Source of the DNA: Gillisella vitis
GTDB taxonomy: Bacteria > Pseudomonadota > Alphaproteobacteria > Rhizobiales > Rhizobiaceae
Assembly (NCBI RefSeq): GCF_021559775.1
Contig: NZ_CP056048.1
Coordinates: 248,001 to 312,000, forward strand
Reading direction: 5' to 3'
Length of the DNA stretch: 64,000 nucleotides
Shown: one piece after another, positions 35,835 to 44,400 of the stretch
Layout: each line of letters starts with the position of its first letter
Position numbering within the stretch: the first letter of the stretch is position 1
Translations under genes and position numbers: made by a program
Notes under the pieces: generated by a model
The model's database searches: none
The model's input: only the letters and a program-made list of their open reading frames with translations
What the model was told of the DNA's origin: nothing

Positions 35835-36709
35835 TTCAAGCCCCCCTGCAGGACGGCCCGCGCGCCTTTCAGCCGCAGCAGGAGCCAGGCCATAGCGCTT
35901 GCCGTTGCAAACAGCGCGATCAACAGGCTCAACGCCAAGGCAGAGGCAAGCGGCCAGTCGAAGGCGGTGCCGAACAGGTTGTCGATCATCGCCATCGGGG
36001 TTGCGCCGGAGGTGCCGCCCAGCATGCTTGGTGTCAGCATGTCACCGGCGGCGAGCGCAAAGACCGCCAGCAGGCCGACAGCAAGGCCCGGCACCGTCAG
36101 CGGAAAGATCACCCTTGTGAAGGCATCGAACGGGCGGGCACCGAGGTCGCGGGCCGCTTCGATCAACCGTCGATCGATCAATTCCGCCGAAATCCAGATT
36201 GGTAACACCATAAAGGGCAGGCAATTGTAGAGAAGAACGAGATGGGTGGTGAAGGGGGAAAACAACAGAAACTTGACCGGCTGATCGACCAGACCAAGCC
36301 ATTTCAGCACCGCATTGACCAATCCTTCGGAGCCGAGAACCACCCGCCAGGCATAGATGCGGACGATTTCGCCGGTATAAAGCGGCGTCAGCAATACGAT
36401 CTGGGCGATGCCCTTCCAGGCGATAGGCAGCCGGGAAATGGCAAGCGCGATGGGATAACCGACCAATGCCGCAAGAAATGCCGTGATCAGTCCGGATAGA
36501 ACCGCCTTGCCGATCAATAGGGCAAAGACCGGATTGGACATCATCTGGCCCCAGCTGTGCAGGGAGAGATCCGGCACCATGACGAAAGCATCCAGATCCA
36601 CTGTGAAGAGACTGAAGGCCACCAACAATAGAAGTGGCAAGAGACAGCCCAGAACCAGCAGCAGTGAGACGGGAAGGGCCAGATGGGCGCGGCTGAGAAC
36701 GAGCGTCAT
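35831..36709 (-). CDS. Spermidine/putrescine-type ABC permease, PotB-like
   Basis: A 292-residue permease. The EAA loop reads LIEAARDLGARPFDAFTRVIFPLTVPGL; several membrane helices; PotB-like start with LPVSLLLVLGCLLPLLLLVAFS. ATG at 36709 overlaps the ATPase stop (ATGA); an upstream start would overlap the ATPase gene more. Pairs with the PotC-like subunit. Confidence 0.9.
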   Translation of the reverse strand: MTLVLSRAHLALPVSLLLVLGCLLPLLLLVAFSLFTVDLDAFVMVPDLSLHSWGQMMSNPVFALLIGKAVLSGLITAFLAALVGYPIALAISRLPIAWKGIAQIVLLTPLYTGEIVRIYAWRVVLGSEGLVNAVLKWLGLVDQPVKFLLFSPFTTHLVLLYNCLPFMVLPIWISAELIDRRLIEAARDLGARPFDAFTRVIFPLTVPGLAVGLLAVFALAAGDMLTPSMLGGTSGATPMAMIDNLFGTAFDWPLASALALSLLIALFATASAMAWLLLRLKGARAVLQGGLK

Positions 36710-37812
36710 GATGCTAGCCTCGTGATGAAGCATGAAACAGTGTCGAGCGTCATCGTTATTGTCGAGCCCGGTTCCGCTGGCCGGTCTGCCATCAGCCGTA
36801 CCGTCACGCCTGAAATATCCGCTTCGATCAGGTAGCGGTCGCCCTTGAAGACGACATGCCGAACCTCCGCGGAAAGAACAAGGCCGTGACCGCCCGCGCT
36901 GCCAAGCCGTAAATGCTCAGGCCGGATCACCAGGGCGGCGCGTTCGCCTTTCGCAAGACCATGGATGGCGGGAGCGGTGATGGTTCCAAGCGGCGTCTCG
37001 ATGGTTGCCGTCTCCGTGTCTAGCGCCAGGACCTCACCCTCCACCAGGCTGGCTGACCCGATGAAATCTGCCACGAACGTGTCGGCGGGTCGCGCATAAA
37101 GCGTCACCGGATCGGCTTTCTGCGCGATCCTGCCCTTGTTCATCACCACGACGATATCCGACAGCGCAAAGGCTTCTTCCTGGTCATGGGTGACATAGAC
37201 GAAAGCAATGCCGAGGCGGCGTTGCAGGTCTTTCAGCTCGATCTGCAAATGCCCGCGCATCTTGCGATCCAATGCCGAAAGCGGCTCATCGAGCAGCAGC
37301 AGATGCGGCTCGGCAATGATGGCGCGGGCCACTGCCACCCGCTGCTGCTGGCCACCGGACAGCTGATGCGGATAGCGGCTGGTGAATTCGCCCATGTGAA
37401 CGGCGTCCAGCGCCCGTTTCACACGCGGTGCCGGGTCCTGCGCACCACGGCGCAGGGTGAGCGAAAAGGCAACATTCTCGAACACGGTCAGATGCGGAAA
37501 CAGCGCATAATTCTGGAACACCGTGTTCACTGGTCGCCGCTCTGGTGGCACGCCGGTGAGCGAGCGCCCGTCGAGCACCAGCGACCCGGCATCGGGAGTT
37601 TCAAACCCGCCGATCATCCGCAGGATCGTCGTCTTGCCGCAGCCGGAGGGGCCGAGAAAGGTGGTGAAGGCGCGTTCTGGAATGTCCAGATCCACGCCAT
37701 CGACCGCACGGTTGCGGCCATAGGACTTGACGAGGCCCCTTGCGGACAAGAGCATCGGCAAACCGGTTCCGACGTTTTTGTCCGTTGCTGTCTTATCCCA
37801 TGCCTGCGTCAT
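36706..37812 (-). CDS. potA: Spermidine/putrescine-type ABC ATPase, PotA-like
   Basis: A 368-residue ATPase. Walker A GPSGCGKTT, FQNYALFPHLTVFENV, signature LSGGQQQRVAVARAI, Walker B LLLLDEPLSALD, switch VTHDQEEAFALSD; then a C-terminal TOBE domain with VIRPEHLRLG. Begins three bases after the binding-protein stop. The potA name reflects family, not proven substrate. Confidence 0.92.
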   Translation of the reverse strand: MTQAWDKTATDKNVGTGLPMLLSARGLVKSYGRNRAVDGVDLDIPERAFTTFLGPSGCGKTTILRMIGGFETPDAGSLVLDGRSLTGVPPERRPVNTVFQNYALFPHLTVFENVAFSLTLRRGAQDPAPRVKRALDAVHMGEFTSRYPHQLSGGQQQRVAVARAIIAEPHLLLLDEPLSALDRKMRGHLQIELKDLQRRLGIAFVYVTHDQEEAFALSDIVVVMNKGRIAQKADPVTLYARPADTFVADFIGSASLVEGEVLALDTETATIETPLGTITAPAIHGLAKGERAALVIRPEHLRLGSAGGHGLVLSAEVRHVVFKGDRYLIEADISGVTVRLMADRPAEPGSTITMTLDTVSCFITRLAS

Positions 37813-37815
37813 GCT

Positions 37816-38898
37816 TCAGCTCGCCTTGACTTCGTTCCAGATTTTCAGCCAGTCGGAATAATTGGGCGGCGCCACCGGCCACATGAAGGATTTCATCACA
37901 TCCATATCGTCAACGAAGATCGTTGCCTGTTCCTCATGCGAAAGCTTGTCTCTGATGACGGAGGAGGTGGTGGCGTAATGGCCGATCCGGGCCACATCGG
38001 TGGAATAGCTCGGTCCAAGCAGATAATTGATGAATTTATAGCCGATCTCGGTCTTTTCCGGTGAAAGATTGGCAGGCATGCCGAAGCAGTCGCACCAGCC
38101 CATCACGCCAGCCTTCGGCTTGGCCATGCCCATTGGCAGCTTGGCCTGTAGCTCGTCATAGGGTACGCGCCAGGAGAAGGCGCAGGAGACTTCGCCGGTG
38201 GCAAAGAGATTGGTGAGGTCGCCGATGGTCTGCCAGTAGGTGCGCAGCAGCGGCTTCTGGGTAATCAGCAGTTTCTTCGCCTCAGCCAGTTCCTTGGCCT
38301 CCATGACGAACACTTTGTCACGCGGCACACCGGCAACCAGCCCGGCGATGGCGATGGATTCCAGCGCGTAATCGCGCATGGCGAGTTGGCCGGAATATTT
38401 CGCATCGAAGAGCGTGGTATAGTCCGGCTCCTTGTCGAACTTGTCCTTGCGGTAGACAATCGGATTCAGGCCCCAGAGATAGGGAATGGCAAAGGTCTTG
38501 CCGGCCTCATCCATCACCTTCGGCGTGGATTTGAACACATCATACATCAGGCTGGCATTGGGAATTTTCGACAGGTCCAACTCTTTCAGCAGACCGGCCT
38601 TGATATAGCGCCAGCTGCCGTTCAGCGACGGGTTGATCATGTCCCAATCGGCGGCGGCCCCGGTTTTCAGCGCAGCAAACTGTGCGTCCTCGCTGGAAAG
38701 ATAGGAGAGCTTGACCTTGACGCCGGTTTCCTTTTCGAAGGCGGCGACATATTCGGGATGGCCGTTGGAGTCCCAGGTGGCCCAGACCATGTCGGAGACC
38801 GCAGCGCGTGCGATGCCCGCGTTTGAAACCACCCCTGCGGCAGCACCCGCCGCCATTCCCGCCAGCACGTCACGCCGTGTGATACCTGTCCGTTTCAT
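37816..38898 (-). CDS. Spermidine/putrescine-type ABC substrate-binding protein
   Basis: A 360-residue PotD/PotF-like periplasmic protein. A twin-arginine signal (GITRRDVLAGMAAGAAAGVV...ARAAV) suggests export of a folded protein. Ligand-domain motifs: LSYLSSEDAQFAALKTGAAADWDMINPS, IPYLWGLNPIVYRKDKF and the end PNYSDWLKIWNEV. ATG at 38898 is chosen because the signal starts there; a longer frame adds an unlikely leader. It heads the transport and catabolic operon and lies directly downstream of a palindrome. Confidence 0.9.
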   Translation of the reverse strand: MKRTGITRRDVLAGMAAGAAAGVVSNAGIARAAVSDMVWATWDSNGHPEYVAAFEKETGVKVKLSYLSSEDAQFAALKTGAAADWDMINPSLNGSWRYIKAGLLKELDLSKIPNASLMYDVFKSTPKVMDEAGKTFAIPYLWGLNPIVYRKDKFDKEPDYTTLFDAKYSGQLAMRDYALESIAIAGLVAGVPRDKVFVMEAKELAEAKKLLITQKPLLRTYWQTIGDLTNLFATGEVSCAFSWRVPYDELQAKLPMGMAKPKAGVMGWCDCFGMPANLSPEKTEIGYKFINYLLGPSYSTDVARIGHYATTSSVIRDKLSHEEQATIFVDDMDVMKSFMWPVAPPNYSDWLKIWNEVKAS

Positions 38899-38965
38899 GG
38901 AGCCCCATCCGGTTCTTGTTGCGATGAGGATAGTGTGCGGACTTTCGATCCAAACGGCCATAAGG

Positions 38966-38992
38966 CAAAGGCTATAGTGTCTATTGCCTTTG
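38966..38992. promoter_or_regulatory. Near-perfect palindrome, predicted LysR operator
   Basis: Arms CAAAGGCTATAG (38966-38977) and CTATTGCCTTTG (38981-38992) around TGT; 11 of 12 positions pair. It lies in the 112-base gap between the LysR gene and the binding-protein gene, about 70-95 bases upstream of the latter's ATG, the usual place for a LysR-type activator to bind. Confidence 0.65.
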
Positions 38993-39010
38993 TTGTTGAT
39001 GGGGCGGGTG

Positions 39011-40012
39011 TCAGCTTGGCTGCCAACTGGGCTGCATGTGGTGCATCGGTGGAAGAGGCAAGGGGCCGGGGCGGTCGAGCGTTTGCATCTCGGCAGAGGC
39101 GTGTTTGATCATCCGGCGCAGCCAGGCCTGGTCGGGCGCATGATGTTTGCGGTCGTGCCAGAGCGTATAGAAATGCATCTGCCCCAATTCCACCGGAGCG
39201 TCCAGGACGGCGAAGGGAAAGGTTTGCGCCACCTGTTCAGCGAAGTGCTTGCCCGTGGTGAAGACGAGGTCAGAGCGGGCCAGCACGTAGGGCGCGATGG
39301 AATATTCCGGCACCGTGGCGCGGATATGCCGCTTGACGCCGAGATCACGCAATCGTCCGTCGATGGGGCTGAATTGCGCGTCACGCTCTGACGTCGGTGA
39401 CAGATGGCTTTCCTCAAGATATTCATCAAGCCGGATGCGATCTCGGCCCCGGCGGGCAAAACGGTGCGTGGATCTGACCATGCAGACGATATCGGTCTTC
39501 AGCATTGGCGCGATGCGCAGGTGCTCCGGCGGGTGGGGCCAATTGCCGATCACCGCATCGATCCGGCCCTCCGATAGTCCCGACAGCAGGTCATCCTGGG
39601 ATGGCATTGGCGAGGCGTCGATGGAAATGCCGGGGGCCATATCGGTGATCGCGCCGATCAATTGCGGCATGAACACGGTGCCGAGACAATTGCTGGCAAC
39701 AATGCGAAAATGTCGAACGGATACGGCGGGATCAAAAGCAGTCGGAGAGATCAGGTGGGTATCGATCCGACCGAGAATGTCATTCATCGCCGAGCGCAGT
39801 GCCAGTCCACGCTCGGTTGGCACAAGCGCGCTGCCGGACCGCACCAGCAGCGGATCCTGGAAAATATCGCGTAGCCGCTTCAGCGAAAGGCTGACGGTCG
39901 GCTGCGCCTGGCCCAGCAGATCGGCAGTGCGCGATACGCTGCATTCCGTCAACAGCAAGCGCAGCGTGCGCATCAGACGGATATCGAGATTTGCATAGGC
40001 CTGCTCCGACAT
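39011..40012 (-). CDS. LysR-family transcriptional regulator
   Basis: A 333-residue regulator. The winged HTH is at the N-terminus (LDIRLMRTLRLLLTECSVSRTADLLGQAQPTVSLSLKRLRDIFQDPLLVR). A periplasmic-binding-like effector domain follows (RHFRIVASNCLGTVFMPQLI, then SEGRIDAVIGNWP). ATG at 40012 follows AAGGAGTACGAGC, a strong ribosome site; the longer frame upstream is rejected. It is co-directional with and upstream of the Pot-like catabolic operon. Probably activates that operon in response to its substrate. Confidence 0.9.
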   Translation of the reverse strand: MSEQAYANLDIRLMRTLRLLLTECSVSRTADLLGQAQPTVSLSLKRLRDIFQDPLLVRSGSALVPTERGLALRSAMNDILGRIDTHLISPTAFDPAVSVRHFRIVASNCLGTVFMPQLIGAITDMAPGISIDASPMPSQDDLLSGLSEGRIDAVIGNWPHPPEHLRIAPMLKTDIVCMVRSTHRFARRGRDRIRLDEYLEESHLSPTSERDAQFSPIDGRLRDLGVKRHIRATVPEYSIAPYVLARSDLVFTTGKHFAEQVAQTFPFAVLDAPVELGQMHFYTLWHDRKHHAPDQAWLRRMIKHASAEMQTLDRPGPLPLPPMHHMQPSWQPS

Positions 40013-40172
40013 GCTCGTACTCCTTTGGCCGTGAGTAACTTGATGAAAAGCATTTTCTATGCCAGTTGCTGACCTGGAAACTGGAGCGTTTTGGCTTTTG
40101 AGCCATTGTTTATGCGCCACGCAGCCGTCGCGAGCAAAGTTTCTAAAGGACACTTCGCGGCAATCTCACCCA

Positions 40173-42881
40173 CTATTCGAGGGTCTTCAGAACGGCTTGG
40201 GTTCGGCTTTTTACACCGAGCTTGGCAAAAATGTTCTTGGCGTGCGATTTCACGGTATTCAAATTGATATCGAGCCTGGTGGCGATTTCGCTGTTGGAAA
40301 GCCCCCACCGCATCAATTGCAGCACGTCGTCTTCCCGCTGCGTCAACTCGGTGAGGGAGCCACGCAGACTGAGCCGGGCCTCCTGCCTTTGCACTCCGCC
40401 GGGGTTCGGAGACGCGGCAACGGGTGAAATGAAATCACGTAAGATGCGCCGGGTGGCCATGGTGTCATCCTCAAGATCCGCAGGCTGCGTCTCCTCGGCC
40501 TTATGGGCGGGCGCAATGATCTTGGCGAGCGCTTCCGCCTGTCGCGCCATCAGAATACGGCCTTCCTGCCGCGCCCCTGCGGCAAGCGTCCGAAGTTTTT
40601 CCGCAGCCGCATCGATCTGTCCGGCATTGCGCAGGATTCTGGCCTCGACAATGCGAAATGGGTCCCATATCTGCCAGGCGGAAGAGGGAAACCTGTTGCG
40701 CGCCTCGGGCAATTGCAGCGACAGCCGTTCCCATTCGCGGCGGCCCTCTGCGGGGCTGTTGAGACGAAAGGCCCGGTCGGCCCGCTCTATACCGAGCTGG
40801 AATTCGAGGCGAAAATCTTCCGCCTCATAGGCTCTCCTGCTGGCACGAACCAGAAGTGCCGTTGCCTCCTCGACCCGGCCAGTTATATCGAGAAGCCGCA
40901 CGAGACCGGTTGTGGCAATCAGGATCCGTTCGCACAACCCGGAAACATCCGTTGCCTTTTCCGCCGGGATCGCCCGCCGCCACAGGCGCTCGGCCTTTTC
41001 AAGATCATTGTCGTCATAGGCAATCAGTCCCAAAAGCGCCGAGGGCAGGGCGACCATGTAGGAGTGTTCCCCGAAATTCTGCTCGGCAATCGCCAGGGCT
41101 TCGACAATCACATGCCGGGCTTCCTGAAACAGCGCACGGGCGAGGTAGGACATGGCGGCAATGCAGCGGGAATGAATCCCGCCCCAATGGCAGGCCATGT
41201 CGTCATAGACACCGTTTGCCCGCCATGTCAGCCGTTCCGCCAGATCCAGCTTGCCCAGATTGAAGGCGAAATAGCTGTGAATGGAATCGAGATCGACCTG
41301 TCCGAAGGCCAGCCGGTCAAGCTCTTTTCCGGCCAGTTGAGAGAGGTGAAAGCTTCCGACTGTGAAATCACCGCCATAGGCACCGATAAGCGCCCGCATG
41401 AGATGGAGCCGTCCGCTGATATCGAGACCCGTTCGGGCCGCGATGAGGGATACTGGACTGTTCGGGTCGCTGGCCGCGGCCTCTATCGTCTGAAGGGTTT
41501 GTTCGGCTTGCAGAAAGCGGCGCATGTTGATGGATCGCCACACGTGCAGGAAAAGCAGCAGCGGCCTTTCCTCGCGGGCATCCCGGGGCAGTTGCTGCAT
41601 CCAACGGGAATAGGTGTCGAAACGGCCATGGCTGAGATAGTCGTACAGGCAATAGGTTTCGATCAGCTCCGCCGCCCATTTGGACTGGCGCGCGAGAAAG
41701 GCATGACGGACGGCATCGACGGGCGACCCATTGTCGATGAACCATTGCGCGGCGCGGGCGTGAATGCCTTCGACAGCAGGCCGATCATCGCCATAAAGTC
41801 GGGTTTGCAGAAACTCCTGAAACAGATGATGATACTTGTACCACCGCTGGGTTCCCGGAAGCTCAACGACAAACAATTGGCTTTGCTCCAGGAAGGCCAG
41901 CATTCGGTCTCCGTCAAGCCGACCGGTCACGGCGTTGCAGAGGTCGGCATTCAGCGTTTCCAAGAGGGAGGTCTTGGCGAGGAAGTCGCAAATCTCGGCA
42001 GGCAATCCGGCAATGACTTCCTCCAGGAAATAGTCGGCAAATGCGCGATGGCTTCCAGATGGCGCAGCGGCGACGAAATTGCCCGTCGCCCGCCCCGTAA
42101 CCAGGGCCGCTAGCCGCAAGCCGACTGCCCAACCCTCGGTATGGTCGTGCATCTGGCGGCTTTCGTCTGCCGTCAAGGCAACATTGGAGGCGGTGCGAAA
42201 AAACGCCTCGGTCTCCTCCGCGCTGAAATGCAGGTCTTCTACGGCAATGTCGATCATCTCACCATTGGCCCGGTACCGGCCAACGGGTATGGCAGGCCGG
42301 TTGCGGCTGGCGAGCACGACGGTCAGGCTCGGCAAGCGGCTGGCGAGGATCGTATTGATCGCCTCACCACCATCGCCGCCTTCGGCCAGATGGTAATCGT
42401 CGATAAACAAAGCCAGTGGCTGGCGGATGGATTGATCGGTGAGCAGAGCCGTCAAGCGTTGTAGCGCGTCGGCGCGATCAAGGGAGGGCAGATGATCGCG
42501 ATTATCAGCGATCGATTGCTGAAGTGCCTGGAGCAGGCCCTCGGCGAAATTTAACGGATCTTTGTCGTCTTCGCTTGCCGAATACCAGACGGTCGAAAAC
42601 CCGGCATCCGACAGGCTCCGATGCCATTGTGCCAGAAGCGTGGTCTTGCCGGAGCCAGCCGGGGCATGGACGAGCGCCAGCCGGTGTTTGCTGAGAAGCT
42701 GCGACAGGCGCGTCAGGCGCGGACGGTCGATCAGGCCTGTCGAAGCGCTGGGCGGCACAGATCGTCTGTTTAAAAGGCGCGTTCGTTGCACAGGTCTCCC
42801 CTGAAAATCATTGAGTTCGCTGAGCCTATCACTCTTTAGGGTGAGATTGGAAAATTTTAGCATCTCACCCTTCGGGATCAT
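40173..42881 (-). CDS. MalT-like LuxR-family ATP-dependent regulator
   Basis: A 902-residue signal-transduction regulator of the STAND/LAL class. ATPase module near residue 75 (VHAPAGSGKTTLLAQW, then LALFIDDYHLAE); a middle of helical repeats; C-terminal LuxR HTH (LTQREDDVLQLMRWGLSNSEIATRLDINLNTVKSHAKNIFAKLG). MalT-type proteins need inducer and ATP to activate transcription. Starts 42 bases from the divergent amidase, so it very likely controls the amidase and peptide-transporter operon. A second possible start (42863) lies in an inverted repeat. Confidence 0.88.
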   Translation of the reverse strand: MIPKGEMLKFSNLTLKSDRLSELNDFQGRPVQRTRLLNRRSVPPSASTGLIDRPRLTRLSQLLSKHRLALVHAPAGSGKTTLLAQWHRSLSDAGFSTVWYSASEDDKDPLNFAEGLLQALQQSIADNRDHLPSLDRADALQRLTALLTDQSIRQPLALFIDDYHLAEGGDGGEAINTILASRLPSLTVVLASRNRPAIPVGRYRANGEMIDIAVEDLHFSAEETEAFFRTASNVALTADESRQMHDHTEGWAVGLRLAALVTGRATGNFVAAAPSGSHRAFADYFLEEVIAGLPAEICDFLAKTSLLETLNADLCNAVTGRLDGDRMLAFLEQSQLFVVELPGTQRWYKYHHLFQEFLQTRLYGDDRPAVEGIHARAAQWFIDNGSPVDAVRHAFLARQSKWAAELIETYCLYDYLSHGRFDTYSRWMQQLPRDAREERPLLLFLHVWRSINMRRFLQAEQTLQTIEAAASDPNSPVSLIAARTGLDISGRLHLMRALIGAYGGDFTVGSFHLSQLAGKELDRLAFGQVDLDSIHSYFAFNLGKLDLAERLTWRANGVYDDMACHWGGIHSRCIAAMSYLARALFQEARHVIVEALAIAEQNFGEHSYMVALPSALLGLIAYDDNDLEKAERLWRRAIPAEKATDVSGLCERILIATTGLVRLLDITGRVEEATALLVRASRRAYEAEDFRLEFQLGIERADRAFRLNSPAEGRREWERLSLQLPEARNRFPSSAWQIWDPFRIVEARILRNAGQIDAAAEKLRTLAAGARQEGRILMARQAEALAKIIAPAHKAEETQPADLEDDTMATRRILRDFISPVAASPNPGGVQRQEARLSLRGSLTELTQREDDVLQLMRWGLSNSEIATRLDINLNTVKSHAKNIFAKLGVKSRTQAVLKTLE
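42838..42871. promoter_or_regulatory. Inverted repeat at the 5' end of the MalT-like regulator gene
   Basis: Perfect 10-base arms AGGGTGAGAT (42838-42847) and ATCTCACCCT (42862-42871) around a 14-base spacer containing AAAATTTT. In the mRNA of the regulator it would fold into a hairpin covering an alternative ATG (42863) and the GGGTGAG before it. It could be a protein site or a translational control element. Confidence 0.5.
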
Positions 42882-42913
42882 GCCAAAAATAAGTGCTGGC
42901 CGTATTTTTAGGC
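42882..42913. promoter_or_regulatory. AT-rich inverted repeat between regulator and amidase
   Basis: GCCAAAAATA (42882-42891) and TATTTTTAGGC (42903-42913) are inverted with one extra base. They fill most of the 42-57-base divergent gap between the regulator and the amidase, so they would overlap the promoters of both genes. Confidence 0.4.
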
Positions 42914-42938
42914 AACTTCGCCATTGGAGACCGGAAAA

Positions 42939-44360
42939 TTGCAGTTAAGCGAATATCGAACCTATGATGCGACTGGGCTGGCAGAGCTTGTTAGAAAGGG
43001 AGACGTTCAGCCAACCGAACTGCTGGAAACCGCGCTTGCCGGCGTAGCGGCGACCAATCCTGCATTGAATGCCATTGTCGCAACATTCGAAGACGAGGCT
43101 CGACGCTTCATAAAGGAAGAGCTGAAGGATGGCCCGTTCAAAGGCGTCCCTTTCGTTCTGAAGGACCTCACCGCGCATTATGCTGGACAGCCAACGGGTG
43201 CTGGATGGCCGCCTCGCGCCTCTGTTACGCCGCAGCAAGACAGCGAATTGGTGCGTCGCTTCAAGAAGGCCGGGCTTGTCACCTTTGCCAAGACGGCTGT
43301 GCCGGAGCTGGCCATGGACTGGACGACCCGTTCGCGGGCGCATGGCGTCACCAATAATCCATGGAATCCGGATCGCACTGCGGGAACGTCCAGCGGTGGC
43401 ACCGCAGCGGCGGTTGCCGCGGGCATCGTGCCGATGGGACATGGCAATGACGGTGGCGGTTCGATCCGTGTGCCATCCTCCGTCTGTGGATGTTTCGGCA
43501 TGAAGCCAAGCCGGGGCCGCAATCCGGTTGCACCTGCGGGAAGCACCTGGCAGGGCATGCTGGTGGAACATGCACTAACCCGCTCCGTCCGCGACAGCGC
43601 CGCCCTTCTGGATGCGACCGCCGGACCGCATAGGGGGCAATTCTTCAACAGTCCCGCAGGGGGGCAATTCGCTGCCGAGGTGGGACGCGATCCGGGCAAG
43701 CTGAGAATTGGCGTTTCGACCAGGGCACCCTATGGCGCAGAAACCCATGCCGATTGCAAGGCCGCGGTCGCCGAGACCGTCACGCTGCTCGAAAGCCTAG
43801 GTCATCATTGCGAGCCTTTCGATATCGACTTGCCTGATGACGGCTGGGATGCTTTTGAGACCTATATTCTTGCCGAATACGCAACCGACATGCGTCTTGA
43901 GGAAGGTGTCCTCGGGCGCAAACTGACGCAGGGTGATTTTCCGCAGATGCTGTGGGACATGATCGAGGCAGGAAATCGCATCAGCGCGGTCGACGTCAAT
44001 ATCGCAACGACACGCCTGCATGACGTGGCCTCAGCCGTTTCCTCGACGTTTAAAACCTTCGATCTCTTCCTGTCGCCAACGCTTGCTCAACCCCCACTTC
44101 CGCATGAGGCTTTTCCGGCTTCGACCTCGATGCGCGGACACTATGCGTTTTATCTGTCTTGGATGCCTTATACGCATATCTTCAACGTCAATGGATCACC
44201 GGCCATGTCGGTGCCGCTCGTCTGGAACGACGAAGGCCTGCCGATTGGCGTTCAGTTTGCGGCTGCACCGACTGGCGAAGGTCTGTTGTTCAGACTTGCC
44301 GCGCAGCTCGAGGCCGCTCGTCCATGGAGCAATCGACGACCGCAGATTTCGGTCGCATGA
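42939..44360 (+). CDS. Amidase (amidase signature family)
   Basis: About 473 residues. Triad region: Lys in PFVLKDLTAHYAG, signature AGTSSGGTAAAVAAGIVPMGHGNDGGGSIRVPSSVCGCFGMKPSRG with both serines. Only TTG starts are available: 42939 has GGAGA eight bases upstream and is preferred; 42924 adds five residues. No signal peptide, so cytoplasmic. It is followed after 40 bases by a Dpp-like transporter, suggesting hydrolysis of an imported amide, such as an aminoacyl amide or short peptide. Confidence 0.87.
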   Translation: MQLSEYRTYDATGLAELVRKGDVQPTELLETALAGVAATNPALNAIVATFEDEARRFIKEELKDGPFKGVPFVLKDLTAHYAGQPTGAGWPPRASVTPQQDSELVRRFKKAGLVTFAKTAVPELAMDWTTRSRAHGVTNNPWNPDRTAGTSSGGTAAAVAAGIVPMGHGNDGGGSIRVPSSVCGCFGMKPSRGRNPVAPAGSTWQGMLVEHALTRSVRDSAALLDATAGPHRGQFFNSPAGGQFAAEVGRDPGKLRIGVSTRAPYGAETHADCKAAVAETVTLLESLGHHCEPFDIDLPDDGWDAFETYILAEYATDMRLEEGVLGRKLTQGDFPQMLWDMIEAGNRISAVDVNIATTRLHDVASAVSSTFKTFDLFLSPTLAQPPLPHEAFPASTSMRGHYAFYLSWMPYTHIFNVNGSPAMSVPLVWNDEGLPIGVQFAAAPTGEGLLFRLAAQLEAARPWSNRRPQISVA

Positions 44361-44400
44361 AACTGAAACGCATAAAAATACAAAACAAAGGGAACGATGC

